DNA of 64,000 nucleotides from Akebia trifoliata (Eukaryota; Streptophyta; Magnoliopsida; Ranunculales; Lardizabalaceae). The notes beneath the pieces were generated by a model. That model worked only from the letters and a program-made list of their open reading frames with translations. It was not told where the DNA came from and did not search any database. How positions within the stretch are numbered: position 1 is the first letter of the stretch; every line of letters starts with the position of its first letter. Below, one piece after another: positions 44,446 through 56,500 of the stretch. The stretch lies in the NCBI GenBank assembly GCA_017979445.1, contig CM030718.1:28329021-28393020 (forward strand). The letters are read 5' to 3'. The position numbers were made by a program, and so were the translations under genes.

Positions 44446-44625
44446 TGATACTCTGACATTCTTTTTTTTTTTTCTTCAGACGCCCTCATCATAGAATAGT
44501 AAATCATTTGTCTCGGGATACACATGAAAAAGAATTACGATTTCGTAACTGCCAGATCAGGAAGTGTATGGGGGACGTCTAAAAAAAGGAGTATTAGATT
44601 ATCATTAGTCTATATTATTTATTTT
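44446..44625. mobile_element. Foldback MITE, TGATAATCTAA end type
   Basis: TTCAGACGCCCTCATCATAG...AAATCATTTGTCTCGGGATACAC is mirrored by GTATGGGGGACGTCTAAAAA...ATTAGATTATCATTAG. It resembles 4951-5127 in both arms and apex. Confidence 0.6.
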
Positions 44626-44744
44626 CATTTATTATTAATAGTATGAATCCCTAAATCAAATTATTTTTGTAACAAAAATAAAAAATAAACAATAAAGAAA
44701 CAAAAGATTTACGAAGCTAGTCTATACTTTTTAAAATATAAAAA

Positions 44745-44905
44745 ATAAAAATTTGACGGGGGCATCTGAATTTACACCCGACTGGTGGGGCTAAAAGAGC
44801 CATAGTTAGAGCCAGAGACTGAGCCAAGGAGTGTGGGTTCCATCCCCTTGAGTGCGAACAAAACTCGCACATCACATGCACCAGGTAAAAGTTGGGTGCC
44901 AAATC
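44745..44905 (-). mobile_element. Truncated copy of the 45966-type SINE
   Basis: ACACCCGACTGGTGGGGCT, GAGCCATAGTTAGAGCCAG and the CACATCACATGCACCAGGTAA block align with the minus-strand elements at 58235 and 59035. The tRNA-like part is missing. Confidence 0.55.
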
Positions 44906-45960
44906 AATTCTAATATATAATTTTTTAGTAGGTAAAAAAAAATGAGTGAAGGTTTGAACAACTTTTCACATATCTTATCACTTAGTTAAGTGACACTTCT
45001 TTAAGAGCTGGTCTGTACTTATTTCCACCGATGAAAGATGACAGAGTTTCCTCAATATTTGAGAATTATTACAATTCTCATGAAATGGTAGGTTTTAATT
45101 ACAATTCGAAAACAGCTCTCCCGTACGATTATCCAAATCGTAACTAATTCCTTTTCTGGTCCATAATACCTTAATTATCCATAAGATTAGCCAATTGGAT
45201 AGAAAAATTTTCCCAAAAAAATCCACAAAATGTGCTCCTTAATATATGATGGTTTTTGTTAACAAAATACAATACACAAACATGACAATTATCTATACAT
45301 AACAGTTAGTTTGATTAGTGAAGTTAAATTTGGGAACCAAAATTAAGAGATTAAACTACTGATGAGGAATTAATTATGATAATCTTATAATTATGTGACA
45401 TTTTTGTTATTTGAAATAAGTAATAATATGAGACCTAGAATGGTCGATTGGACCCATTGGCCCACTAACCTGACCCAGTCAGCCTGAAAAAAAGAATAGA
45501 AGGGTTAGGGCCATGGTGTTGAGCCTGCAAATGTAGGGCCAGACCCAAATTTTGGAACCCATTAAATTCGGGTTGTACTAGGTCCTTTAAATGCCCAATT
45601 TGACTTAATTGCACATATATCGTGCATAGTTAAATATATGATTTTATAATAAAAATCATAAAATAATGAATCTACTCTCTTTTCTAACTATTTTTTCAAC
45701 AAATGTGGAGATTAAACCTTATTGTGATGAAAAGTAATATCAAATTACTCTAAATATTTTGAAAAAGTACATGAGTTTATTATTTTTACCAAACTCAAAT
45801 ATTAACTGTCCGACCAATTAAGATCAACCTTGAGTTGATCTAAAGTACTACCCGCCTCTTTAGGGGTAGTTTAGAGCCAAAAAAATTCATACCCAGACAT
45901 TGACAATCCTAATGAGATCCACATTGGATCGAAAAAGTTGAGTGTAGAAAGGTGATAATA
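44906..45960. other. Gene-free spacer
   Basis: AT-rich; nothing recognised. Confidence 0.5.
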
Positions 45961-45965
45961 TGAAC

Positions 45966-46170
45966 CTTGAGGGGGTAGCTCAATGGCAATTTCAGACCAA
46001 TAAGCGGAGAGAGTTCGTAGGTTGTGAGTTCGATACTCAATTTGAGTAGATTTGCTTGGGACCACTTGAGAGGGCGCACCCTCACTTACCCCATGCATGT
46101 GATGTGCGGGCATTACATATGCCTGGGGGAGGGACGCATATGCCTTGACGTTGATCTTGGCTACATCAGA
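45966..46170 (+). mobile_element. tRNA-derived SINE with intact A and B boxes
   Basis: GGGGTAGCTCAATGGCAA (box A) and GTGAGTTCGATACTC (box B) form the tRNA-like head. The body reads GGGACCACTTGAGAGGGCGC, CCTCACTTACC, GCATGTGATGTGCGGGCATT. Homologous to 58235, 59035 and 44745 (all minus). The duplication was not resolved. Confidence 0.75.
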
Positions 46171-47171
46171 TGAACATATAATAAGAAAACAAAATTGGGA
46201 TTCAACAGAATGAATAATGTTCCTTCATTCCATTATGTTAAAATTAAAATATTCTATCATTGAAAATGAGTTCATATCTGCTCACATTCTTCTGAGTTTT
46301 CTCTCTGTTAAAATCTTCAACTTGATTAACAAATTTTAATCTTCGAATCATCATGTTATCCATTATCACCAATAGTCATCTTGACTCATAATGGCATAGT
46401 CATCAATTATCACCAATAGTCTTGTTATCCAGTTTCCACTACACCCATTTGTGTGGTCAATGCGTAGGATAGGGTGAATTATACCACTTTTCCCTCTTTT
46501 AGAGACTTCACTCTCAACCACTTTGTTACCATTTTTAAACAAGCAGTGTTGGAGATTAGTAGGGATACACATGTGCTAGTCTGTCCAAACAGGCAAAGAA
46601 TAAGACAAAAAAAGCTGTTTTTGGTATGTAGAGAAGCAATTATGGGGTGAAAATAATGGTAGTTGCATCATGGGTCCACCACTTAGTGAGTGATTTGATT
46701 AGAATTTGGGAACGTGTTTGGTTCCACTTCCTATGCGATTTAGGGTTTGAAAGTTAGGTTTGGTAACAAGTTACAACTTTCTGTTTTTTACTTAAAAATA
46801 GATCAAAAAGTAGAAGTTGCTTAGATTTTTTTGCTTTGAAACCGAGAGAACTTAAAATCATATTTTTAGGGGGGCAAATCACCAATTTGTGATAATCTTT
46901 CAAGTCACGAGATCACAGGTTTAAAGTGACAAACTTGCTAGTTTGTATAGTGATGATCTTGTTAAAGTAGTGAAACTTGCAAGATTGTCATTTTAAAACC
47001 TCTGATATTGTTATTATTCACGTTTAAGTAATTAAAATGATCAATGAGTCAAAATTGTAAATTCTTCAAAAGTTGGTAAAATTTTTGTAAATATCTCTAT
47101 TTTTTTTATATATGAGAATTTTTTTTTTTTTTTTTTTTCTTTCTTTAATGACTAAAATACTCTTCCCAACA
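46171..47171. other. Gene-free spacer
   Basis: 46360-46440 has a small repeat of TATCACCAATAGTC. No gene. Confidence 0.5.
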
Positions 47172-47180
47172 TTTGTAAAA

Positions 47181-47362
47181 GAATAATGCTGAAGTGACCT
47201 CAAGATTGTACCTCATATCTCACATTTGTGGTGTGGAAATATGTAGGAACCATAGATGTTTTTCATTAAGATAGAGTGAAAAAGCATCTATGGTTACTAC
47301 ACATTTCCATGTCAGAAAAGTGAGATATGAGGTATAATATTGAGGTCACTTCAGCACAACTC
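47181..47362. mobile_element. Mutator-type foldback MITE, well preserved
   Basis: 182 bp with ends GAATAATGCTGAAGTGACCT and GAGTTGTGCTGAAGTGACCT (reverse complement of right). Further in, CCTCATATCTCAC pairs with GTGAGATATGAGG, and CCATAGATG with CATCTATGG. TTTGTAAAA (47172-47180) and TTTCTAAAA (47363-47371) give a 9 bp duplication with one mismatch. Confidence 0.88.
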
Positions 47363-47593
47363 TTTCTAAAATAGTAAACGAATGAATAAAATTTTAATAT
47401 AATTTTCAAAATGTAGAAATGTAGGATTTTAAAAAATACTTATAAGCAGTGAAATATTTGAAGATAAGTGTTTCATAGAAGCACTTCCATTGACAAATCA
47501 CTACTCCAAATGAGCCCTAATTATGAGATGGAAAGAGATTCTCTATGGATCCGTCGGGGAAATGCACGATGTATGCTAAGAGTGACAAAGCCT

Positions 47594-47823
47594 AACCAAC
47601 GAGTGTTGGACGCATCGGCCAAGACATCTCACCAAAAGGGGAGAAGTCTTGAGTTCAAATCCCCTCGTTGATCACCCACAAGGATTTATCCCTACTTACC
47701 TGATATATATGATTTGTTTGGGGGGGGGGGGATTTGGGGAAAATATGATGCTTTAAGAGGCCAATTGCCTTCGCCCTTTCTAGTATGGCCCACGGATCTG
47801 AAACCCGTCGTTAAGAAAAAAAA
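47594..47823 (+). mobile_element. tRNA-derived SINE with perfect 13 bp duplication
   Basis: AGTGACAAAGCCT stands at 47581-47593 and again at 47824-47836, exactly bounding a 230 bp element. The head has GTTGGACGCATCGGCC and box B GAGTTCAAATCCCC. The body reads TTGATCACCCACAAGGATT, then AAGAGGCCAATTGCCTTCG and a poly-A end. Homologous to 57529-57760. It contains a G12 run. Confidence 0.9.
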
Positions 47824-47879
47824 AGTGACAAAGCCTTCAAAGCATATGCTTTGCTTTTAAGGCTCAGACATCTCATAAA

Positions 47880-47965
47880 TTATAATCATCATCGAAGTCT
47901 TATCCCAATGATTTGGGATGAGTTAAACAAATCTTGTTCCTCCGTTCAATTTTGTCCATACCAAT
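47880..47965 (-). mobile_element. Possible RTE-type LINE 3' tail
   Basis: Minus strand: AACTCATCCCAAATCATTGG then GATAAGACTTCGATGATGAT. This resembles the RTE-like 3' end at 26060. Short and diverged. Confidence 0.35.
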
Positions 47966-48308
47966 GTATCATTCTCTATACAAATTGATTGGTAAATACC
48001 ATTCAAACTCCTTTTAATTTATTTTTTTTCAAAAAAAAATAAATAAATAAAATCGTGATTGATTATCTTTATTTTGTTGCCTTTAATTTTTGTTGTTTGG
48101 TTTTCACAATTTTTCTCAAGGATCTTTAAATAGAAAAAATAAATTATTCAAAGTTTTTTTCTTATAAAAAAATTTAGTATGTAGTCAATAAATTATTAAC
48201 AAATCTATATTAAATAGATTGATTACTTTTCCAAAAGAATAATGATTTTCTAACTCCCCCTATACTCTCTTGACGTGCCATGTGCATAGAACCATAGATT
48301 TTCCTTAC

Positions 48309-48596
48309 TAAGATTTCAAATCTTACAAAGTGTCATTAAGGCTACCTGAATTACCACATTTGGTAATCCAACACAACAGCCTTCTAGAGTTCATGGAAAA
48401 ACTCTCATTAAAAAAACTAAAATTTTGAACTTGATCTAAGGTGTTGAAAATGGACAAACTCTCAAAACTTAAAACTAAAAATTCAACGGTGAAAAATAAT
48501 AATTTTTCAAAGTTTTTAGAATTTCGTCCACTGCATGGATCATGATTTTGATGCCAACATGTGAGCTCACGACACTTAGTAAGATTTCAAATCTTA
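48309..48596. mobile_element. Palindrome-ended MITE, both ends intact
   Basis: TAAGATTTCAAATCTTA (8+8 palindrome, central C) is present at 48309-48325 and 48580-48596. Next to them are CAAAGTGTCATTAAGG and, inverted, CTAAGTGTCGTGAGC. The 288 bp interior is AT-rich. A half foldback (TTTTCTAACTCCCCCTATAC...CCATAGATTTTCC, about 48240-48300) abuts its left end. Confidence 0.8.
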
Positions 48597-49115
48597 GTCA
48601 GGCTAGACTGACTCAAAGGAAATTGCACAATAACCTGACCTCCAAAGGAATCTTAGTCCTTTGATTTTTCAAATTATCTCATAATTCTTGGATGCAAGTT
48701 TTGATTTTTATAATTGATCTTGTTCTTTTAAATATTATTTTCTAGGCAATTCAAATTAATGTGTTTTGTTTTTTTCAAAGTAGATAGAATTTTGTCCTCA
48801 ACAACCTTAAAGCAGTGAATCATGTTTTTTATGTCACAAGGTGAGCCCAAGGACCCTTCGTATGGGTGAAATCCTTAATAACATAGCAAGGCTAGTTGGC
48901 CTGGTACGGTGTTTAGTGATGGTGGTGAGAGAAAGATGAGTAGGAAGAACATGATAAAAATACATGTCGCTTTCCTTTACAGATGGATGAGCCATTGTTG
49001 TTGGAGATGAGATGACAAGTGTGTTTGGAGGTACTAAATAATTGACAATTTAAACCAATTAAATTGTCCATAAAAACCATGAAGGAAAATATTTCAAAAG
49101 AAGATGAGAGTTAGC
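48597..49115. other. Spacer with a possible further MITE
   Basis: 48640-48890 shares words (TAGAATTTTGTCC, GTGAGCCCAAGGACCCTT) with the palindrome-ended family, but ends are not definable. Confidence 0.4.
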
Positions 49116-49123
49116 ATAGGAGT

Positions 49124-49364
49124 GTGAAGCAGTGATCCTGGTGGCAAGCTGAGTCTTGATAAGCTCCTTATGAAGCATGGGGTCAAGTGTTCGAAACCCC
49201 CACAAAGCATCGAATTCCTTGGGGCCACCCTCCAGGGTTTGGTTGACCCTCGGCTCAACCATTTGTACGTAGGACTTTCGGAGGGGGAGGGGGTAGGGTG
49301 TGTGTGTGTGTGTGACCGTAAGGGTGGGGATACCCACAATAAGGAAAAAAAAAAAGAAGAGAGA
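49124..49364 (+). mobile_element. tRNA-derived SINE, Au-like 3' end
   Basis: GTGGCAAGCTGAGTCTTG (box A region), AAGTGTTCGAAACCCC (box B), GGTTGACCCTCGGCTCAACC, a (GT)n stretch, then AAGGGTGGGGATACCCAC and poly-A. ATAGGAGT at 49116-49123 and 49365-49372 is the duplication. Same family as 7413-7628. Confidence 0.83.
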
Positions 49365-49372
49365 ATAGGAGT

Positions 49373-50520
49373 AGTCTTATCTTGTGTTCTTCCAATTTTT
49401 TGCATTAGTCAAGGACATGTTAGTGCAGTTCCAAGTGAGCTGAGCCTGCATTGTGACTACTCTCAAGGCAAAGGTGCTAACATAAGATTACTTCTATTAC
49501 CAAACCTACTTTTACTCATAAAACACCAATTAATGGATTACTAAGGGTCTAAAACGGTGGGGAAAACCAATCTTTCTCCACCTTTTTATTCTTCAAGCTG
49601 TAAAGAGTGATTCATTGCCGAAACTTGAAATGTTATATAGAACTTAGTCTTTCATGAAGAGTTCGGAAAGAAAATAAATGGAATAGAACTCCATTGTCTT
49701 CCTCCAAGATGGAATTTTAATCTTCTTTAGATGGATTTTTCTAGAATTGTATCCAAAGAAAAAGAGAAGTAAAATAAGAAAATAAGAGAAAGCTGAAGAC
49801 CAAGAGAGACATATTTGTTGGGTGTGTTAATCATTATTTTGTTGTCATATTTAACTCTATAAACCAATAATTATAACTAAAAGTTGGTGTGGCAATAAAA
49901 TTTCTCTAAAATTAATTTCCACAAACACAGGCTCAAAACATCCATAACAGTAAAGAATCAACCCAAAGTGTCAAAGCATTGTTGTTTCTACATAACCCAT
50001 AAATCTCTTAGTAAATTAATCCTTATTACTGATTCAAAAGCAAAAATAACAGAAATAAATCCAACATCCAACTGATCTTGGATTTGAACCACCACAAACC
50101 AGAAAACACCAACACAAAGGATGTGAGAGAGCATCTGAAACTTTTCCAGGATTTGCAGAACCTCTAGTGCCATAGAATAGAAATGGGTTTGAACTCGGTT
50201 CAACATAAGTGAATCGAGACTAAGCAGAAACCCTGATATAAGGGTACAGAGGGCCTTCAGATACCAAGAGGTCAAAAGGGTTTGTGCCACTTTTGCCGAT
50301 GAGTGGATTGGCAATATTTGGCACTCGCAAGAACAGAAAAAAGCGAACCAAAAAAACAAAGGAGAAACATCAACCTATACTACTATATTCCTACAGTGGC
50401 ATCTTTCATGAAATTCTGAATTTTCAAAGCAGTGCCCCAATTTCCATTTCTGAAGAAGCCAACAAAAGACAAAAAAATGGAGACAAACTTAAAAGACTTA
50501 ACCAGACTTACCACCATCAT
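49373..50520. other. 3' flank of the DnaJ gene
   Basis: The part near 50200-50520 is probably the minus-strand 3' UTR. The frames there have no domain. No other gene. Confidence 0.5.
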
Positions 50521-53500
50521 TCATGAAGATGTCAACAACCTCTTGATGCCTGTCTTCTGCTCCGAAGTAAGTCTGGAGGGGAACTTAATGTTGAATTTGA
50601 TTCTCAAGTTACCTTTCCTTGTAGGATCCTTCGGGATGGGCATCCCTTCACCTTTGACGACTTCTTCATATGTGGGACTGATGACAGAAGTGATGGGGAT
50701 GGTAAGATTCCGCCCATCAAGGGATGTTACCTGTGCAGTGTAACCTGTCAGAGCTTCCACAAGAGATATCTTCTTGGAGATGACGAGATCATTGCCATCT
50801 CTCTTGAAGGTATCGTGAGATTTCTCATCGATGATGAAGACCAAATCTGCAGGTATATAACCTCGTTGTTCGTTGCCCTTCTCTGGGAAAGTGATTTTTG
50901 TTCCTTTCTTCCAGCCTGGTTTGATCTCTATTGTCAGGATTTCCTCTACAGTTGTAGACCTCCTATAGATATAAAATAATGGAAATAACATAGTTACACC
51001 GCATGAAAATTTAATCGTTCAGCATAACAGTGAAGCACATGGAGAAGAACATATTCTGCAGAAGAAAGCCTATAATGAATAGACTTCGCCTTTTTGATGT
51101 AAAATAGAAAATTCTACAACTTGAAACCATTACGAGGAGGAACTAATGAGGGATTATATGATTAATAGCATTTGGAAGCAACCACGTGAATTGGACTAGT
51201 TCATTCACAAGATGCAGCTTTGATTTTTGAAGGCAACTTCTTTCATTAGTTAAGCCATCAACCAGCACGCCTACCAATTCAGAATTAAGGGTTTCAGCCT
51301 GCTCATTAACCCATATAGATAGAAGCCATGTGGGGCTTGTTTGTGCAATCGAAAGTGGCTTTCTTCATTTGGCTGGCGGCCTTCGGTAAAATCCTTTCTG
51401 ATAATCTTATGGTTAGAGGCTTTGTTGGCTTATTTTATTTTATTTAAAAAAAAAAAGAGGCTTTCTTGGCCCAAACTTCTGTTGTATGTGCAGGGCAAAT
51501 GGAGAGTCAGTTGCCCATATATTGCTTCATTGTCCTTTCTTGGTCAAGTTATGGTTTCATTTATTCGGTTTTTTTGGGTGTTCTTGGGTGCTTCCGTTCT
51601 ACATATTCTTGGGTAGAATAAGAACACTATGGTCCATCATCCCTTTTGCCAATTGCTGGGCCAGCTGGCGAGAAAGAAATAGAAGAGTTTCTGAGGGGCG
51701 GGCAGTACTATACAGGATTTGGTCTTGGAAGTTTGTTTTACTGGAGCAAATTAGAACCAGATTTCAAAGGAGTGTTTTTTGAGGAGTTTGTATTTAGGTG
51801 GATGCCTGTGTACGGAGTAGTGTACTTTTCTTTGTTTTTTTCCCTTTGTGATTCTGCGGATGGTTATCTCAATCGCCGCCTTTTTTTCAATTATTATATT
51901 TTTTACCTATCAGGAAAAGAAAAAAAAAAAAACCATCATTGCCAAACATGATTTTGGATTTTTCATTTACCTTCGCCAAGTTGTGAAGGCACGATTTTTG
52001 AAGAAACAAGGTCGTGACAAACTGAAATGAAGAAAACGATTTTAGAAGCACCGCCTTTTAAGAATCAGGAGAACATCCATCAAAATGTTTTCCAAGTTAC
52101 ATGATCCCCAAAACGAACTGCATTATAAATCCTCAATCTAAGTTCAAAGGTACTCTCACCACGATTCAAAACCTAAATGGAAAAGACCTCTCGTCCCACA
52201 ATGGAGCGAAAAACGCTAGTCAATCTTTTCTTCCAAGGGATTCACAGTCCTCTGGTTCCCATTCATGCAAACACCATCCTACAAGTTTTTTCATAGCCAA
52301 ATGGCCACAAAACTTTCCAATCTTTTCTTGCAAAGCAATTAACGTCTTAATATGTAGATAATAATATCTCAATGTTACTGTAAAACAAAACCTTCTTTTG
52401 CTCCTCCCACTCCAAGCATACTTGCTTATGACCCTAACTTTGTTTTCAACCCCAAACATCTCTATCCATCCTGGCCAAACTTAGAGAATTGTGTGATTCG
52501 CCTTCATCCATACCGAGTCCTAGTGTTCATTTTCTTCAAAATGCTCCACAGAATGGCTAAATAAAGGAACCTCCATAACAAAGAAAAAACTCATTCTTGG
52601 AGATTTTGGGCTTGTTATACCTTTGGGCGAAGCAGAACATTGAGTTCAAGGGGATTACTTTTGATGACTTCGTTTTTAGATGGAACTCTTTATGTAGTCT
52701 TTGATGCTTTAATTTCTTTTTGATTTGTAGTTTGTTTAGAGGCTTTCTCGGCCTCTTTATATTTTGTCTCTTTCAATCAATATATTACACTTATCAAAAA
52801 AAAAAAAACTCATTGTACACCAACCACAAAACAATCTTATGATTGCAACAATAACAAACCCTCATCCCAAGGATTTAATGTTGGCTAAACATTCCACTCT
52901 GTCTAGAACCAATCCCACAATTGACTGAGGTATAATCCAGTGAATCCTAAACTGATGCTCAAAGAAAACACCCCAAACGACATAAGCCAAGCCACAGCAA
53001 AGAAAAACTGGTTTACTGATTCACCATTAACCTTGCACATAGAACAAAAATTGACCTAAACATATTTTTGGAAGATAAGATGATCAATTGTAAGGGTTGT
53101 TTAGGACACTTGTCCCAACAAAAAAGAATGATACTGAGGGGACTTCTTGAGCTTCAAAGAAAAAGTTGGGAACATTGTGAATGGTTTGAATGCCAAGATC
53201 GGTAGAAAGAACTCACTGAGAATAGAGCTTTCGTGTTCCAGACCAATAATCTATTTCTTCATTCAAAGGATTAATTAGAAGAACCTCCAACAGGGGAAAA
53301 AGAAGAGGGATCAAATTTATCTCCCAATTGTTTAAATTTCTTCTACAATGGAAATTCCAAGAAAGGTTACCACCACTCAAAATTAAGAAGTCTTCGACAA
53401 GACTCCCTTTCAATGAGAATGGAACTAGCAAGACCTTCTCCAGAGGAAATCATTGCATGACTAACCTTCACAAAATATCCCCCACCTTTCTAAATTGAGT

Positions 53501-56500
53501 AACAAACCCCTTTGATAACTAAAAATCTTGAGAATACACTTCCAAATGTTACAATCATAAGATAAAGAAGATCTCCTCCACCATCCCATTATCAAACATA
53601 TCTACACAATTACTTTCCTCCAAAGATTGTCACTCCTTCCCAAGCCTTTAGTGTCATGTTCCTAAAAGTGTTTCTCTCATGTTCCATGGCCCCTTGATCC
53701 CCAACCCCAACACTCTTGGGATACACATGAATTTTAGGCTACCAAATGGTATTTGAAAATATCAACTTTGGTATTCCAAAGAAAATCTCTCATACGCCTC
53801 TCCAATTTACTAACCACAATAAATGGCTTTTTAAAGAGAGACATGAAGTGAAGCCATTTGTAGATAGGATGCTCTTTAAAAGGATGATCATACCTCCATT
53901 TGAGAGAGATTCAATTTACCCATTATCTAGTCTAGTTTTGAACCTCACGACAATAGGGTCCTAAATATTCTTTCCAAACATTTGGCCATCCCAAGGGAGG
54001 TTCCCCAAGATATATATATAGTGAGGGGAGGGCCCTACAACACTACCTAACAAATAAACAAGGTTTTCCCAACCTAATTTGTGCTATCCCCTAGACTAAG
54101 CATATGAAAAATACTCAACCTATTCGTGGTTTGCCCATATGAACAAAGAGGGCGTCAAGCACGAATTGCAAGTGAAAAATTCTAACATTCTCATTCTCCA
54201 TCCTAAACCCCTCAATGGCTACAATCACCATAGCTCTTTTTTATCTTTTGTGTGAGAGCTTCGCCCACTACGACGAGGAGAATGGGCGAAAGAGGGTCTC
54301 TTGACATAAACCTCTAGAGCTAATGAAGTAACCAACTAGATATCCATTGACCCATGGAATGAGTCTAAAGATACATATTTTCAAGGCTATCCTACCCATG
54401 AGATAATCCAAAAATAAATAAAAAATTGTAAGTATAAATTTATTGATAGAAAAGCAAAGCAAAAGGAGGATGGGATGTCCTCCAAAAGTACAAAAGAAGA
54501 ACCTAACAAACAAACAAAACACGCTCCAATGATCTTTACAAAGAGTAAAGCTCACCCATCTAAACACAAAATCCTTGAAAAAAACCCTTCGAAGTATTTA
54601 CTCAGTTTGAACCAAAAGAAGAGTAAACACAAAATCTCTAAGATCACGTCCCCTGTTGACTTCTCCTGGCCCTAAAAGACCCTTTTGTCCTCTCCTACCA
54701 CACTCCCCAACTGATAGTAAAAGGAAGGATGACCCAAAGATACCTCTTTGTGCTAGAGAAGATGATGTGATTCCATTCAATGAAAAGAAACTGAATAAAA
54801 AACGAAAGAAGCCAATCCAAATTGAAAATGAGAAGAAAATGAGCCCAAATCTCCAAAGAAAAAACACAATGAATTAGAAGATGACTTTCAGATTCCCCAC
54901 TCTTCTTACAAAGATGGTAAAATTTTGGACTTGAAACTCCCCGTTTCATAAAGTTTTCCCAGGTAAGGATCTTCCCAAGAGAGGCCAACCAAACAAAAAA
55001 AGAAACCCAAGATGAGTTTCCATTTACACGAACCCAAAATTTTTGCCCTATTTCTAATATATATGCATTTGTTGGCCACCAAAGACAAGTTGCTTATTTA
55101 AAAAAAAAAAAAAAACTCTTGAGAGACAATAGACTGCATGACTTTCCAAGTCCTAATGGCCACAATTTTTTGCAATGACTCTTTGACGCTAAAGCTAAGA
55201 CTAAGACTATTAAACAATATTCCAAAGAAGATCTAGAAGGGAAACCGGTTCTTTAGATAGGATCTCATAAAATTTCACCACTCCTCTTATCTCTTCTTCC
55301 CTTCTAAGGATTATCTCGTTTATATTCAAATGAGGAAGCCTACCACATCTTCCAACATTGGCAACTCCATGGAAAAACTTTCTAACATTGTCCTCCCTTC
55401 CTTAAACCATCTCCCAATTGCTTTTTGTCTCCAAATAATTTCCTCCAAATTAACTACTTTCTTATTCGGATTAGAGATTAATCCATTGGCACAACTCTTC
55501 TACGGAAGTAACATCCAGTTCCTCTTTCTATCTATTGTCGCAATTATTGTTCTAGCTAAACGACAAAAGTACACGCTAAAATAAATATTATAAGGAAAAT
55601 GTCAAGCTTCCAATGAATCTAATTTGATTCCAGATATGAATCCATCAATGTATTCGTGTAGAACGTAATCCCAACAATAATGGTTCTAGAGCCATATATT
55701 TACATAAAACTACACAATCCTTTGGCACCACTCTTCTACAAAAGTATTGTCCCCTTCTTCTTTCTCTCTATTGTCGCATTTACAGTCCTAGCTATACAAA
55801 AAAAGTAAACGTTAAAATGAATATTATAAAGAAAATTTCAAGCTTACAATAAATCTAATTTGATTCCAGATATGCAAATCCATCAACAATTCGTGTAGAA
55901 TGTAAACCCACCAAATCGAATATCACGAGGAAGTCTATTGTATCTTCTAACATTGTCCTCCCTTACATGATCCATCTCCCAAGCGATTTTTTGTCACCAA
56001 TTAATTTCTTCCAATTTTACCACTTTCTTATTGAGATCGAGATTAATCCTTTAGCACCACTCTTCTTCAAAAGTATCATCCCCTTCTTTCTATCTATTGT
56101 AGCAATTATTGTTCTAGCTAAACGACAAAAGTACAAGTTAAAAAAAATATTATAAAGAAAATGCCAAGCTGCCAATCAATCTAATTCGATTCCATACATG
56201 CAAATCCATCAACATATTCGTTTAATAAAACATAAACCCACCAATTAAGGTTCTAGAACCAAATATTTACATCAAACTACACTCGATACACATAAAATTC
56301 AACAAATATAATGTCAACAAAGATACCATAATCCCCATTTTAGCACTCCAGCTATTAAATGGACTAATCAAAAGATGGCATTTCAATCAACACAAAAATA
56401 ACAATCAAGTTCCGAAGTGAACCAACCAACAAACAAACAAACACCCAATCCTCAAAATCAAATCATACCAATTCATATAAAACCCAATTAGATAAAATTT

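Noticed and set aside
49170..49544. 124-codon plus-strand frame
   Set aside because: It runs through the SINE at 49124 and its GT tract; no protein similarity recognised.
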